Shown in pieces: positions 44,054 to 53,542 of a DNA stretch of 64,000 nucleotides. The stretch spans positions 26,396-90,395 of the forward strand of contig JAQWAU010000005.1 of NCBI GenBank assembly GCA_028707535.1. The letters are read 5' to 3'. A program made the translations under genes and the position numbers. Origin of the DNA: Heliobacteriaceae bacterium (lineage in GTDB: Bacteria; Bacillota; Desulfitobacteriia; Heliobacteriales; Heliobacteriaceae). Each line of letters opens with the position of its first letter. Position 1 is the first letter of the stretch. The notes beneath the pieces were generated by a model. The model was given only the letters and a program-made list of their open reading frames with translations. It made no database searches and was not told where the DNA came from.

Positions 44054-45360
44054 ATCACCGCACTGCCCCGGTGGAAATCCGGGAGCGGTTTTCCTTTTCC
44101 GAAAATACGTTAGGGACGGTGTTAACGGATCTGCGCGGGGAACCAGGCATTGAGGGCTGTGCTGTTTTGGCCACCTGCAACCGGACGGAGTTTTACGCAG
44201 CAACTACGGATATGGAAAAGGGCTTGACCGCAGTGCGGCGTTTTGTTTTGCGGTGGGGAAATCTTAGCCCGGAGGATTACACCGGGTATTTCTATTCCCA
44301 TACCTTGTATGACGCGATCCGTCACCTTTTCCGGGTGGCGGCAGGCCTTGACTCCATGGTTGTGGGGGAGACGCAAATTTTAGGGCAGGTCCGGCAGGCA
44401 TACCAGTTTGCTTGTACCCACGGTTCCTCCAACGGCATCGTTAATACTTGGTTTCAGCAGGCCATCACGGTCGGTAAACGGGTGCGGACGGAAACGGCCA
44501 TTGATCAGCATGCCGTTTCGATCTCCTATATCGGGGTAGAGTTGGCCCGTCAAGTTTTGGGGGACCTTGTGGGCAAAACGGTATTAGTTTTGGGTGCCGG
44601 TAAGATGAGTGATTTGACCCTTAAACACTTACTGGCCTATGGGGTAAAAAACCTGCTGGTAACTAACCGGTCCGCCGGCCGGGCCCAAGAGTTGGCTTGC
44701 CGCTGGGGTGGCCGGGCGGTGCCCTTTAACGCTTTGGCTACCTGGATGGTAGAAGCGGATATCGTTATTTCCTGTACTGCGGCCAGTCATTTTGTCATTG
44801 AGGCGGAACTTGGGGCAAAAGTAATGGCCGAGCGGGCCAATCGGCCCCTGGTTTTGGTCGATATTGCCGTGCCCCGGGACATTGATCCTTTAATCGCCGA
44901 TTTGCCGGGTATGCACTTGTACGATATCGATGATTTGCAGCAGCTTGCCGAGCAAAACTTGGGGGAACGCCGGCGGGCCGCTGTTCAGGCGGAGGAAATC
45001 ATTGAACAGGAAATCGAGGACTTTTTCAAGTGGCTGAACTCCCGGTTTATTATTCCGACGATTATTGCCCTGAAAGCGAAAGGTGAGGCGATTAAACAAA
45101 CCGAATTGGAGCGGGTGTTGGGTAAACTTAAACATCTGCCGGCAAAGGAAAAAAAGCTCATTGGGTCCTTGGCATCTTCGATTGTCAATCAACTGCTGCA
45201 TGACCCGATTACCCAAGTGCGTTGCCATGCCGCCAGCCCGGAAGGCCATCTATATTCTGAAATATTGCAAAACTTGTTTTGTCTGGATGTACCTGGTCAG
45301 CGCTTGAAGCACCCGGTCAGCGAAACAGATTCAAGGAGCCAGCAATGTCCAGGCTCGTAA
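44029..45360 (+). CDS. hemA: Glutamyl-tRNA reductase
   Basis: First committed step of tetrapyrrole synthesis by the C5 route: glutamyl-tRNA to glutamate 1-semialdehyde. 443 residues from GTG 44029. FVVGLNHRTAPVEIRERF, LATCNRTEFY (nucleophilic Cys), GETQILGQVRQAY and the NADPH domain VLVLGAGKMSDLT are present. Its 3' end overlaps hemC by 16 bases. Confidence 0.96.
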   Translation: MFIFVVGLNHRTAPVEIRERFSFSENTLGTVLTDLRGEPGIEGCAVLATCNRTEFYAATTDMEKGLTAVRRFVLRWGNLSPEDYTGYFYSHTLYDAIRHLFRVAAGLDSMVVGETQILGQVRQAYQFACTHGSSNGIVNTWFQQAITVGKRVRTETAIDQHAVSISYIGVELARQVLGDLVGKTVLVLGAGKMSDLTLKHLLAYGVKNLLVTNRSAGRAQELACRWGGRAVPFNALATWMVEADIVISCTAASHFVIEAELGAKVMAERANRPLVLVDIAVPRDIDPLIADLPGMHLYDIDDLQQLAEQNLGERRRAAVQAEEIIEQEIEDFFKWLNSRFIIPTIIALKAKGEAIKQTELERVLGKLKHLPAKEKKLIGSLASSIVNQLLHDPITQVRCHAASPEGHLYSEILQNLFCLDVPGQRLKHPVSETDSRSQQCPGS

Positions 45361-46295
45361 AACCCATTGTGGTCGTGGGTACCCGGGAAAGTGTTTTGGC
45401 CCGGTGGCAGACGGATTGGGTGGTCGCCCAACTAAAGGCCAGTTTTCCGCAAACGTGTTTCGTGGTTAAACCGGTTAAAACCCAAGGGGACAAGATCCTG
45501 GATGTCGCTTTGGCGAAGATCGGGGATAAAGGGTTGTTTACGAAAGAGCTGGAATTAGCTTTGTTAAATGGGGAAATTGACTTGGCGGTGCATTCGTTGA
45601 AGGATGTACCCACGGTATTGCCACCAGGGTTGACGATTGGGGCGATTTGTGAACGCACTGACTGGCGGGATGTGCTGATTTCCCGTCATCCGGGCGGGCT
45701 GGCCGCATTACCGGCGGGGGCCCGGCTGGGGACTTCCAGCCTGCGGCGTAAGGCTCAGCTGTGGCGGGCCAGGCCGGATTTGCAACTGGTCGATATCCGG
45801 GGTAATCTGCAAACCCGCTGGCGTAAAATGGCGACAGCCGGCTTAGATGGCATTATCCTGGCGGCGGCCGGGGTGTTACGGTTAGGTTGGGCAGAAAAAA
45901 TCAGCCAGTACTTGCCCGGTGAAATCTGTTTGCCGGCGGTGGGTCAGGGTGCAATCGGGGTCGAAATCCGGGAAGGTGACCGGCAGACAACCAGGATGGT
46001 AGCCTGTTTGCACCATTTGCCAACCGCCCTTTGTGTCCGGGCGGAGCGGGCCTTGTTGCGGGTTTTGGAAGGCGGCTGTCAAATCCCGATTGCTGCCCTC
46101 GGATCCTTAGACAATACCGGTGAACTGGTCTTGACGGGGTTGGTAGCTTCTCTGGACGGGCGGATGGTTTGTCAAGGCCGGGAACAAGGAACCAAGGATC
46201 AACCGGAGGAGTTAGGTAAGCGTTTAGCGGCCCGGTTATTGGCCCAAGGAGCCGGGGCGATTCTAGAGCAGGTAAAACGAGAGTCGGGGCGGTGA
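45345..46295 (+). CDS. hemC: Hydroxymethylbilane synthase (porphobilinogen deaminase)
   Basis: Joins four porphobilinogens. 316 residues from ATG 45345 (AAGGAG upstream; the frame from 45279 lies in hemA). GTRESVLARWQTDWV, HSLKDVPT, GTSSLRRKAQL and Cys245 (LEGGCQIPIAALG), which carries the dipyrromethane cofactor, are in place. Confidence 0.96.
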   Translation: MSRLVKPIVVVGTRESVLARWQTDWVVAQLKASFPQTCFVVKPVKTQGDKILDVALAKIGDKGLFTKELELALLNGEIDLAVHSLKDVPTVLPPGLTIGAICERTDWRDVLISRHPGGLAALPAGARLGTSSLRRKAQLWRARPDLQLVDIRGNLQTRWRKMATAGLDGIILAAAGVLRLGWAEKISQYLPGEICLPAVGQGAIGVEIREGDRQTTRMVACLHHLPTALCVRAERALLRVLEGGCQIPIAALGSLDNTGELVLTGLVASLDGRMVCQGREQGTKDQPEELGKRLAARLLAQGAGAILEQVKRESGR

Positions 46296-47854
46296 TCGTA
46301 ATGACAGGAGGACGGGCAAGGCCCGGCAAGGTTTATCTGGTCGGGGCCGGTCCGGGGGACCCCGGCCTAATTACCGTTAAGGGTTTGCGGTGTATTCAAA
46401 ACGCGGATGTAATTGTTTACGACCGGTTGGCCGGTGAAAGCCTGTTACGTTCGGCCCGGCCGGAGGCGGAACTGATTTACGTGGGTAAAAGCCCGGAGCA
46501 ACATGCCTTGAAACAGGCGGCGATCAATTGCTTGTTATGTGAAAAGGGTTTGGCTGGGAAGGTGGTTGTCCGGTTAAAGGGCGGGGATCCTTTTGTTTTT
46601 GGCCGGGGTGGTGAGGAAGCAGCCGCTTTACGGGAGGCGGGGGTGCCTTTTGAAATTGTACCGGGGGTAACGTCCGCGATTGCCGTGCCTGCTTACGCCG
46701 GCATTCCGGTTACCCACCGGGGTTATACGGCTGATTTTGCCGTGATCACCGGTAACGAAGACCCCACAAAGGGGGATTCGGTGATCAATTGGCCGCAAAT
46801 CAGTACGGGTGTCGGCACCCTTGTTTTTTTAATGGGAATGGGAAACTTACCGCAGATTACCGCTAAGCTGGTGGAGTACGGGCGCAGTCCGGACACTCCG
46901 GTTGCCTTAATCCGTTGGGGTACCCGGCCGGAACAGCGCACCTTAACCGGTACACTGCAGAGCATCGCCGGTCAGGCGCAAAGGGCGGGTTTCCAAAACC
47001 CGGCGGTGATTGTTGTCGGGGAAGTGGTCCGGCTGCGGGAGCAATTAGCCTGGTTTGAACACCGGCCTTTATTCGGGAAGCGGATTGTGGTCACCCGGGC
47101 CCGGCAGCAGGCCTCCGTTTTTGCGGCGGCGTTGGCGGAACTCGGGGCGGAACCGTGGGAATTTCCGGCGATTGCGATTGCCAGGCCCCTTGATCCCCGG
47201 CCGTTGGACCAGGCGATTATAAAGATTAATCGTTATGGCTGGATTATCTTTACTTCTCCCAATGGGGTGGAAAGTTTTTTCCACCGGTATTTTGCCCTGG
47301 GGCGGGATATTCGGGAGCTAACCGGGATTCAATTGGGGGCGATTGGGCCCCAGACCGCGAAAGCCTTGGAAAAATTCGGGCTTAAAGTGGCGTTTATGCC
47401 TTCGGAGTACCGGGCGGAAGCGATTATCGCCGGCTTAAAGGATTTTAACTGGAACGGTATCGAAGTGTTGCTTCCCCGGGCGGATATTGCCCGTAAGTTG
47501 TTGGCCACCGGTTTAGCGGATCTAGGGGCGGTGGTCGATGATGTTGTCGCTTACCGGACGGTACGTGGCGACGGTGATGCGGTTTTGCTCCGGCAACTGC
47601 TCCGCAATCGTGAAATCCAAGCCGTAACCTTTACCAGTTCGTCTACGGTCCGGAATTTTATCGAAATGTTGGGTGTTGAGGGGTGCAAAGAGCGGCAGGA
47701 ATTGTTAAACGGGGTAGTCTTGGCTTCGATTGGTCCGGTTACTTCGGGAACGTTACGGGAAGCGGGTCTTTGGGTGGATGTGGAAGCAAGTGAATACACC
47801 ATCCCGGGGTTGACCCGTGCGCTTTTGCAATATTGGAACCACCCGGTTCAATAA
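46292..47854 (+). CDS. cobA-hemD: Fused uroporphyrinogen-III C-methyltransferase / uroporphyrinogen-III synthase
   Basis: 520 residues. Residues about 10-255 are the SAM methyltransferase that makes precorrin-2 (KVYLVGAGPGDPGLITVKGL, VVRLKGGDPFVFGRGGEE, GVTSAIAVPAYAGIPVTHRG). Residues about 265-515 are uroporphyrinogen-III synthase (RIVVTRARQQASVFAAAL, FTSPNGVESFF, TFTSSSTVRNF). The fusion is common in Clostridia and commits the product to the siroheme branch. The GTG start overlaps the hemC stop (GTGA). Confidence 0.95.
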   Translation: MIVMTGGRARPGKVYLVGAGPGDPGLITVKGLRCIQNADVIVYDRLAGESLLRSARPEAELIYVGKSPEQHALKQAAINCLLCEKGLAGKVVVRLKGGDPFVFGRGGEEAAALREAGVPFEIVPGVTSAIAVPAYAGIPVTHRGYTADFAVITGNEDPTKGDSVINWPQISTGVGTLVFLMGMGNLPQITAKLVEYGRSPDTPVALIRWGTRPEQRTLTGTLQSIAGQAQRAGFQNPAVIVVGEVVRLREQLAWFEHRPLFGKRIVVTRARQQASVFAAALAELGAEPWEFPAIAIARPLDPRPLDQAIIKINRYGWIIFTSPNGVESFFHRYFALGRDIRELTGIQLGAIGPQTAKALEKFGLKVAFMPSEYRAEAIIAGLKDFNWNGIEVLLPRADIARKLLATGLADLGAVVDDVVAYRTVRGDGDAVLLRQLLRNREIQAVTFTSSSTVRNFIEMLGVEGCKERQELLNGVVLASIGPVTSGTLREAGLWVDVEASEYTIPGLTRALLQYWNHPVQ

Positions 47855-47867
47855 AGGGGATAGAAAA

Positions 47868-49055
47868 ATGATTGGCGTCAGCAAGCTGCTTTGTGGTGTC
47901 GAGCATTATGGCGACCGGTTACGTTATGCCCACGGTTCCCGGGGACAGCGACACGGGGCGGTAGCCGGTTACGGCCCGGTGGTGGCCTGGAATGTTACCC
48001 GGACCTGCAATTTACACTGTATTCATTGTTATTCCGATTCGGCTGCCCGGCAATATGCGGGGGAATTAACGACTGCCGAAGCCTTAAAGTTTATTGACGA
48101 CCTGGCGGATTTCCGGGTGCCGGTTTTACTGCTCTCCGGTGGGGAGCCTTTGCTCAGACCGGATCTTTTTGATTTAATTGCCCGGGCCGGCCGGCACGGC
48201 ATCCGGGCGACCATTTCTACCAATGGGACATTAATTACACCGGCGGTAGCGAAAGACATTAAAAATGCCGGGGTCGGATATGTGGGGATCAGTTTGGACG
48301 GGATCGGGGTCAACAATGACCGTTTCCGGGGAAAAAAAGGTGCTTTTGAGGCTGCCTTGGCGGGGATCCGCAATTGTTTGGCCATCGGTCAGCGGGTGGG
48401 ATTGCGGTTTACGATTAATCGTCACAACCTGATGGACATGGAGGAAATTTTCCGCCTGATCAAGGAAGAGGGGATCCCCCGGGTATGTTTTTATCATTTG
48501 GTTTATTCCGGCCGGGGGGGCAGTATGATGGCGGAGGATATCAGCCATGCGGAGTCCCGGCAGACGATGGATCTGATTATGGACAAGGCGGCAGAGTTTC
48601 ACCGGCAGGGTACCGATGTGGAAATCCTTACCGTGGACAACCATGCCGATATTGTTTATTTATACCTGCGGCTCAAGGAGCGCAATCCGGAACAGGCGGC
48701 TGCGGTCTGGCGGTTGATGGAACGAAATGGGGGGAACCGTTCGGGGATTGCCTTCGGTAATGTGGATGCTCAGGGGTTTGTGCATCCCGACCAATTTACG
48801 CAAAATCACACTTTCGGCAATGTCAAAGAAAGGCCTTTTAAGGAAATTTGGACCGGCACCGGCCACCCCATCCTGACCGGGTTGAAAGACCGCAAACCTT
48901 TATTGCAGGGGCGTTGTCGGCAGTGTCGTTGGCTTAATGTATGTAACGGCAACTTCCGGGCCCGGGCCGAGGCGGTAACCGGTGATTTTTGGGAGTCCGA
49001 TCCGGCCTGTTATTTAACCGATGCCGAAATCGGCTTGACCGAAAGGATGGAGTGA
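47868..49055 (+). CDS. ahbC: Radical SAM 12,18-didecarboxysiroheme deacetylase (NirJ1/AhbC type)
   Basis: Removes the acetate side chains of didecarboxysiroheme to give Fe-coproporphyrin III in the alternative heme route. 395 residues from ATG 47868. N-terminus [20 protein letters not shown] and radical SAM cysteines Cys47, Cys51, Cys54 ([12 protein letters not shown]) match the NirJ1/AhbC type. The C-terminal SPASM-like region holds [10 protein letters not shown] for an auxiliary cluster. Which radical SAM of the pair (this or 50087) does which step is inferred from family resemblance. Confidence 0.85.
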   Translation: MIGVSKLLCGVEHYGDRLRYAHGSRGQRHGAVAGYGPVVAWNVTRTCNLHCIHCYSDSAARQYAGELTTAEALKFIDDLADFRVPVLLLSGGEPLLRPDLFDLIARAGRHGIRATISTNGTLITPAVAKDIKNAGVGYVGISLDGIGVNNDRFRGKKGAFEAALAGIRNCLAIGQRVGLRFTINRHNLMDMEEIFRLIKEEGIPRVCFYHLVYSGRGGSMMAEDISHAESRQTMDLIMDKAAEFHRQGTDVEILTVDNHADIVYLYLRLKERNPEQAAAVWRLMERNGGNRSGIAFGNVDAQGFVHPDQFTQNHTFGNVKERPFKEIWTGTGHPILTGLKDRKPLLQGRCRQCRWLNVCNGNFRARAEAVTGDFWESDPACYLTDAEIGLTERME

Positions 49056-49056
49056 T

Positions 49057-50052
49057 GTGGTCATGACCGGTCTTTTTCCCGGGTTTCCGGTTCAGCGGTT
49101 ACGGCGGCTAAGGGAAAATCCGGTGTTGCGGGAAATGGTCCGGGAGCACCACCTGCGGCCGGAAGATTTGATTTACCCTTTGTTTGTTGTGTCCGGCCGG
49201 GGGGTTAAAAATCCGGTAAAGGCGATGCCGGGGGTCAACCAGTTGTCGGTCGACCTGTTGGTTAAAGAGGCGGGGGAAGCCGTCCGGGCCGGTATCCGGG
49301 CGATTGAGGTTTTTGGCGTACCCCTGAAAAAAGATGAACTGGCTTCCGGGGCCTATGACCCGGACGGGATTGTCCAGCAGGCGGTCCGGGCGGTCAAGGA
49401 TGCTTACCCGGATTTATTGGTAGTGACGGACATCTGTCTCTGCCAGTACACCAGCCACGGGCACTGTGGGGTGGTGAAAGCCGGGCGGATTCTGAATGAC
49501 CCGACTTTGGAGTACCTGGCCCGGACGGCGGTGTCCCACGCGGCGGCGGGGGCCGACCTGGTTGCCCCTTCCGACATGATGGACGGGCGGGTCGGGGCGA
49601 TCCGGCAGGCTCTGGACCAAGCCGGATTTGAACACGTGCCGGTAATGGCGTATTCAGCCAAGTATGCTTCCGGTTTTTACGGCCCGTTCCGCGAAGCGGC
49701 GGCCTCGGCTCCCCAATGGGGGGACCGCCGGTCCTACCAGATGGATCCGGCTAACGACCGGGAAGCTTTGCGGGAAACCGCCCTCGATATCCGGGAAGGC
49801 GCTGACATTGTAATGGTCAAGCCCGGCTTGGCTTACCTGGATGTCGTCCGCCGGGTCAAGGATGCATTCGGCCTTCCGGTGGCGGTATACAACGTTTCCG
49901 GTGAATACTCGATGGTAAAAGCGGCGGCTGCCAACGGCTGGATTGACGAACAGCGGGTTGTCCTGGAAATTTTGCTTAGCTGCAAACGGGCCGGGGCTGA
50001 CCTGATCCTGACTTATCACGCTAAAGACGCTGCCGGTTGGCTGGCTGGCTAA
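49057..50052 (+). CDS. hemB: Delta-aminolevulinic acid dehydratase (porphobilinogen synthase)
   Basis: Condenses two aminolevulinates to porphobilinogen. 331 residues. Zinc ligands Cys127, Cys129 and Cys137 ([13 protein letters not shown]) make it the zinc type; the Schiff-base lysines are Lys202 ([16 protein letters not shown]) and Lys255 ([10 protein letters not shown]). The start is GTG 49057, two bases after the ahbC stop; an ATG at 49063 is equally possible. Confidence 0.96.
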   Translation: MVMTGLFPGFPVQRLRRLRENPVLREMVREHHLRPEDLIYPLFVVSGRGVKNPVKAMPGVNQLSVDLLVKEAGEAVRAGIRAIEVFGVPLKKDELASGAYDPDGIVQQAVRAVKDAYPDLLVVTDICLCQYTSHGHCGVVKAGRILNDPTLEYLARTAVSHAAAGADLVAPSDMMDGRVGAIRQALDQAGFEHVPVMAYSAKYASGFYGPFREAAASAPQWGDRRSYQMDPANDREALRETALDIREGADIVMVKPGLAYLDVVRRVKDAFGLPVAVYNVSGEYSMVKAAAANGWIDEQRVVLEILLSCKRAGADLILTYHAKDAAGWLAG

Positions 50053-50086
50053 ACCGGAGAATGCCGCCGGGAAGGAGGGGTTGCCG

Positions 50087-51082
50087 GTGATCGTGTCCTG
50101 GAACACGACAAACGCCTGTAATATGTATTGTGAACATTGTTACCGGGATGCCGGCGTCAAAGCGGAAGAGGAGCTTTCCACCGCTGAGGCGAAATCCTTG
50201 TTAACCGAGATCGCTAAAAGCGGGTTTAAAATCATGATTTTTTCCGGCGGGGAACCGTTGATGCGCCCGGATATTGTGGAACTGGTCGCTCAGGCCAAGT
50301 CCCTGGGGTTACGACCGGTTTTCGGCACCAACGGTACCCTGATTACCCCCAAAATGGCGCAAGACCTTAAAGCGGCCGGTGCGGCCGGGATGGGGATTTC
50401 TTTGGACTCTCTGGACCAGGGGAAACATGACCGGTTTCGGGCAACACCGGGGGCTTGGGCCGGGGCGGTAAAAGGGATGGAAAATTGCCGGGAAGCCGGT
50501 TTGGCTTTCCAGGTTCACACAACAGTCATGGACTGGAACCGGCCGGAGGTAAACGCGATCACCGATTTTGCCGTAAAAATCGGGGCGGTGGCCCACCATA
50601 CCTTTTTCCTGGTGCCGACCGGCCGGGCGGTAAACATTAAGGAAGAATCGCTCCGGGCGGAGGAGTATGAGCAAATCCTGACGGAAATCATGGAAAAACA
50701 AAAAACGGTGCCGATTGAGTTAAAGCCGACCTGTGCTCCCCAGTTTATGCGGATCGCCAAGCAAATGGGGCTGAAGATGCGGTTCGGCCGGGGATGCCTG
50801 GCTGGCACGCATTACTGCATTATTTCACCGGTGGGGAATGTCCAGCCGTGTGCCTACCTGAATATCAGTGCCGGCAATGTCCGGGAACGGCCGTTTTCGG
50901 AAATCTGGGCGACCGCCCCGGTTTTTCAGGAATTGCGCACTATGGCGTACAAAGATGGTTGCGGCCGGTGTGAATTTAAGAAAGTCTGTGGCGGGTGCCG
51001 GGCCCGGGCTTATTTCTACCATGACGGGGATTATATGGCCGAAGAACCATGGTGCCTTTACCACGGGCGCAAGGGGTTTTAA
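50087..51082 (+). CDS. ahbD: Radical SAM heme synthase (NirJ2/AhbD type)
   Basis: Expected to decarboxylate the two propionates of Fe-coproporphyrin III to the vinyls of heme b. 331 residues. The GTG at 50087 is preferred because the TTG at 50081 touches the GGAGGGG site. Radical SAM cysteines are Cys11, Cys15, Cys18 (NACNMYCEHCYRDAG); SGGEPLMRPDIV follows; C-terminal cysteines CGRCEFKKVCGGC and EPWC would hold a second cluster. The beginning MIVSWNTTNACNMYC is characteristic of the NirJ2 type. Confidence 0.82.
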   Translation: MIVSWNTTNACNMYCEHCYRDAGVKAEEELSTAEAKSLLTEIAKSGFKIMIFSGGEPLMRPDIVELVAQAKSLGLRPVFGTNGTLITPKMAQDLKAAGAAGMGISLDSLDQGKHDRFRATPGAWAGAVKGMENCREAGLAFQVHTTVMDWNRPEVNAITDFAVKIGAVAHHTFFLVPTGRAVNIKEESLRAEEYEQILTEIMEKQKTVPIELKPTCAPQFMRIAKQMGLKMRFGRGCLAGTHYCIISPVGNVQPCAYLNISAGNVRERPFSEIWATAPVFQELRTMAYKDGCGRCEFKKVCGGCRARAYFYHDGDYMAEEPWCLYHGRKGF

Positions 51083-51085
51083 ACC

Positions 51086-51538
51086 ATGATTGATGGGTTG
51101 GACCGGCAGATCTTGGCGATCATTCAAGGGAATTTTCCGCTAACCCCGGAACCTTACGCTGATTTGGCGGCGGTTTTGGGGGTAACGGCGGCAGAAGTCG
51201 AAACCCGGGTGCAAAAGCTTAAGGAACGGGGAATTATCCGCCGGATCGGGGGGGTCTTCGACTCCCGCCGGCTCGGGTACCGGGCGACTTTATGTGCCTT
51301 GAAGGTACCACCGGACCGGGTGGATGCGGTGGTGGCGATAGTTAACGGTTACCCGGGGGTAACCCACAACTATTTGCGGGAACACGAATACAATATGTGG
51401 TTTACCTTGATTGCCCCCACGGCGGCGAAAATGGCGGCAATTATCGCGGAAATTAAAGCCCGGACCGGTTGTGAACTCCAAAACCTGCCGGCTTCCCGGG
51501 TCTTTAAGATCAAAGTGGATTTACCTGTAGACCGGTAG
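51086..51538 (+). CDS. ahbA: Siroheme decarboxylase subunit A (AhbA, Lrp/AsnC-like)
   Basis: 150 residues with an N-terminal winged-helix-like part and a C-terminal AsnC-like domain, but working as an enzyme rather than a regulator. With AhbB it removes carboxylates C12 and C18 of siroheme. The segment PGVTHNYLREHEYNMWFTL, carrying the histidine region, is characteristic. Starts three bases after ahbD. Without the context it could be mistaken for an Lrp regulator. Confidence 0.88.
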   Translation: MIDGLDRQILAIIQGNFPLTPEPYADLAAVLGVTAAEVETRVQKLKERGIIRRIGGVFDSRRLGYRATLCALKVPPDRVDAVVAIVNGYPGVTHNYLREHEYNMWFTLIAPTAAKMAAIIAEIKARTGCELQNLPASRVFKIKVDLPVDR

Positions 51539-51552
51539 CAAAGGAGGCAGCC

Positions 51553-52029
51553 ATGCTGACGGAACTGGATAAACGGTTGATCCGCCTTTTGCAGGAGGAC
51601 TTACCGGCAGGGCCGCGTCCGTATGCAGTGATCGGGGACCAGGTCGGTCTTAGTGAGGCGGCGGTACTGGACCGGATCCATGATTACCTGGCGAAAGGCT
51701 ATGTCCGCCGGTTTGGGGCGGTGTTGCGCCACCGTAAGGCCGGGTTTACCGCCAATGCGATGGTGGTCTGGGATGTACCGGCGGAACGGGCGGTAGCGGT
51801 AGGTAATTTGATGGCCGTTTTTCCGGAGGTAAGCCACTGTTACGAGCGGCCCCGGTTTCCCGGTTGGCCGTTCAGCCACTATACTATGCTCCACGGGCGG
51901 ACCCGGGAGGAGTGTGCGGCGATTGCGGCCCGGATAGCGGCCAAAACGGGGGTTAACCATTACCGGCTGCTTTTTTCAACGGCAGAATTGAAAAAGACCA
52001 GTATGCGGTATTTTTACGCGGAAGACTGA
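51553..52029 (+). CDS. ahbB: Siroheme decarboxylase subunit B (AhbB, Lrp/AsnC-like)
   Basis: 158 residues, paralogous to AhbA. It shows the AhbB marks: [19 protein letters not shown] and the C-terminal [10 protein letters not shown] perfect AAGGAGG precedes the ATG. Pairs with AhbA as the heterodimeric siroheme decarboxylase. Confidence 0.9.
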   Translation: MLTELDKRLIRLLQEDLPAGPRPYAVIGDQVGLSEAAVLDRIHDYLAKGYVRRFGAVLRHRKAGFTANAMVVWDVPAERAVAVGNLMAVFPEVSHCYERPRFPGWPFSHYTMLHGRTREECAAIAARIAAKTGVNHYRLLFSTAELKKTSMRYFYAED

Positions 52030-52073
52030 GCCAAGTTTCGCCGGTGGAGACCGGCCGATCGGAGGCGGTGTTT

Positions 52074-53372
52074 TTGGCAAACAGGTATCAACGTTCGGCG
52101 GCTTTGTACCAAGAAGCGGTCCGCTTGATTCCCGGCGGGGTAAACAGCCCGGTCCGGGCTTTTAAAGCGGTCGGGGGGAACCCGGTCTTTATCGAGCGGG
52201 GTGAAGGAGCCTACCTTTACGATGTAGATGGGAACCGGTATATCGATTATGTCGGCTCATGGGGGCCGTTGATTTTGGGCCATGCCCACCCGGAAGTGGC
52301 TACGGCTTTGAAGGAAGCGGTGGACCGGGGTACTTCTTACGGTGCCCCGACTGTCCTGGAAAACCGGCTGGCCCAGTTGATTCTGGCGGCTTTTCCGGCC
52401 ATGGACCTGGTGCGGATGGTCAATTCCGGCACGGAAGCTACCATGAGTGCCTTACGTCTGGCCAGGGGGTTTACCGGGCGGTCGAAAATCGTTAAATTCG
52501 AAGGCTGTTATCATGGTCATGCCGATAGCCTGTTGATCAAGGCAGGGTCCGGGGCTTTGACCCTGGGGGTGCCCACCAGTCCTGGGGTGCCGGCCGAAAT
52601 TGCGGCCAACACCTTGGTGGCCCCTTATAACGATTTGGCGGCCTTGCGGGAAATTTTTGCGGCTGCCGGCCCGGAGATTGCCGGGGTGATTATCGAAGGG
52701 GTGCCGGGAAACATGGGGGTAGTGCCGCCTCTGCCCGGTTATTTGGCCGGGGTCAGGGAATTGACCCGGGAATATGGGGCTTTGTTGATTATTGATGAGG
52801 TAATGAGCGGATTCCGGGTAGCCTATGGTGGGGCCCAGACCTTATACGGGGTGGAGCCTGATCTCACCTGTCTGGGCAAAATCATTGGCGGTGGCCTCCC
52901 GGTTGGGGCTTATGGGGGTAAAGCGGCGATTATGGAAAAAATCGCCCCGGCGGGGCCGGTATACCAGGCAGGGACTTTGTCCGGCAATCCGTTGGCGATG
53001 ACTGCCGGGATCACCACTTTAGAGATTTTGCAACGGCCGGGAACCTATGCGGCCTTGGAAGAAAAAGCCGCCTATTTGGCGGCAGGGTTGGCGCAAGCGG
53101 CCAGGGAGGCCGGGGTCCCGTTTTGGACCAACCGGGTAGGGGCGATGTTGACCGGATTTTTTACCCCTGGTCCGGTGAAGGATTTTACTTCCGCCTGCCA
53201 GGCCGACACGACGGCTTTTGCCCGGTTTTTCCGGGCCATGCTGGACCAGGGTGTTTACTTGGCTTGCTCCCAGTTTGAGGCGGCCTTTGTCTCCTTGGCC
53301 CATACGACGGCAGATTTGACCGCCACGGTCACTGCCGCCCGGGAGGCTTTCCACCAAGTAAAAGAAAATTAA
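52074..53372 (+). CDS. hemL: Glutamate-1-semialdehyde 2,1-aminomutase
   Basis: PLP enzyme that makes 5-aminolevulinate. 432 residues from TTG 52074, which has GGAGG eight bases upstream; the GTG at 52044 lacks a site. Lys269 ([17 protein letters not shown]) binds [16 protein letters not shown] at the N-terminus and [13 protein letters not shown] are family marks. It closes the heme block, ahead of a strong terminator. Confidence 0.96.
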   Translation: MANRYQRSAALYQEAVRLIPGGVNSPVRAFKAVGGNPVFIERGEGAYLYDVDGNRYIDYVGSWGPLILGHAHPEVATALKEAVDRGTSYGAPTVLENRLAQLILAAFPAMDLVRMVNSGTEATMSALRLARGFTGRSKIVKFEGCYHGHADSLLIKAGSGALTLGVPTSPGVPAEIAANTLVAPYNDLAALREIFAAAGPEIAGVIIEGVPGNMGVVPPLPGYLAGVRELTREYGALLIIDEVMSGFRVAYGGAQTLYGVEPDLTCLGKIIGGGLPVGAYGGKAAIMEKIAPAGPVYQAGTLSGNPLAMTAGITTLEILQRPGTYAALEEKAAYLAAGLAQAAREAGVPFWTNRVGAMLTGFFTPGPVKDFTSACQADTTAFARFFRAMLDQGVYLACSQFEAAFVSLAHTTADLTATVTAAREAFHQVKEN

Positions 53373-53387
53373 GTTGTACCTACTTTG

Positions 53388-53418
53388 AACGCCGGGCATA
53401 AATTGCCCGGCGTTTTTT
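53388..53418 (+). terminator. Terminator of the heme gene block
   Basis: AACGCCGGGC (53388-53397) pairs perfectly with GCCCGGCGTT (53405-53414), loop of seven, then T6. Confidence 0.95.
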
Positions 53419-53542
53419 GGATTACGGAAATAACGATCGAAAAAACCAACATTAGGCAGGAAAAAGGAAAACATCTTCGAAAACAAATAAGCATAGTCTG
53501 CGCCGACAGAAGGATCAACGCGGCCGAGAAGGAGGTGGGTAC

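Noticed and set aside
51086..52029. Annotation of the two Lrp/AsnC-like genes as transcription regulators
   Set aside because: Their motifs ([28 protein letters not shown]) and position beside hemB, hemL and two NirJ-type genes fit siroheme decarboxylase AhbA/AhbB.
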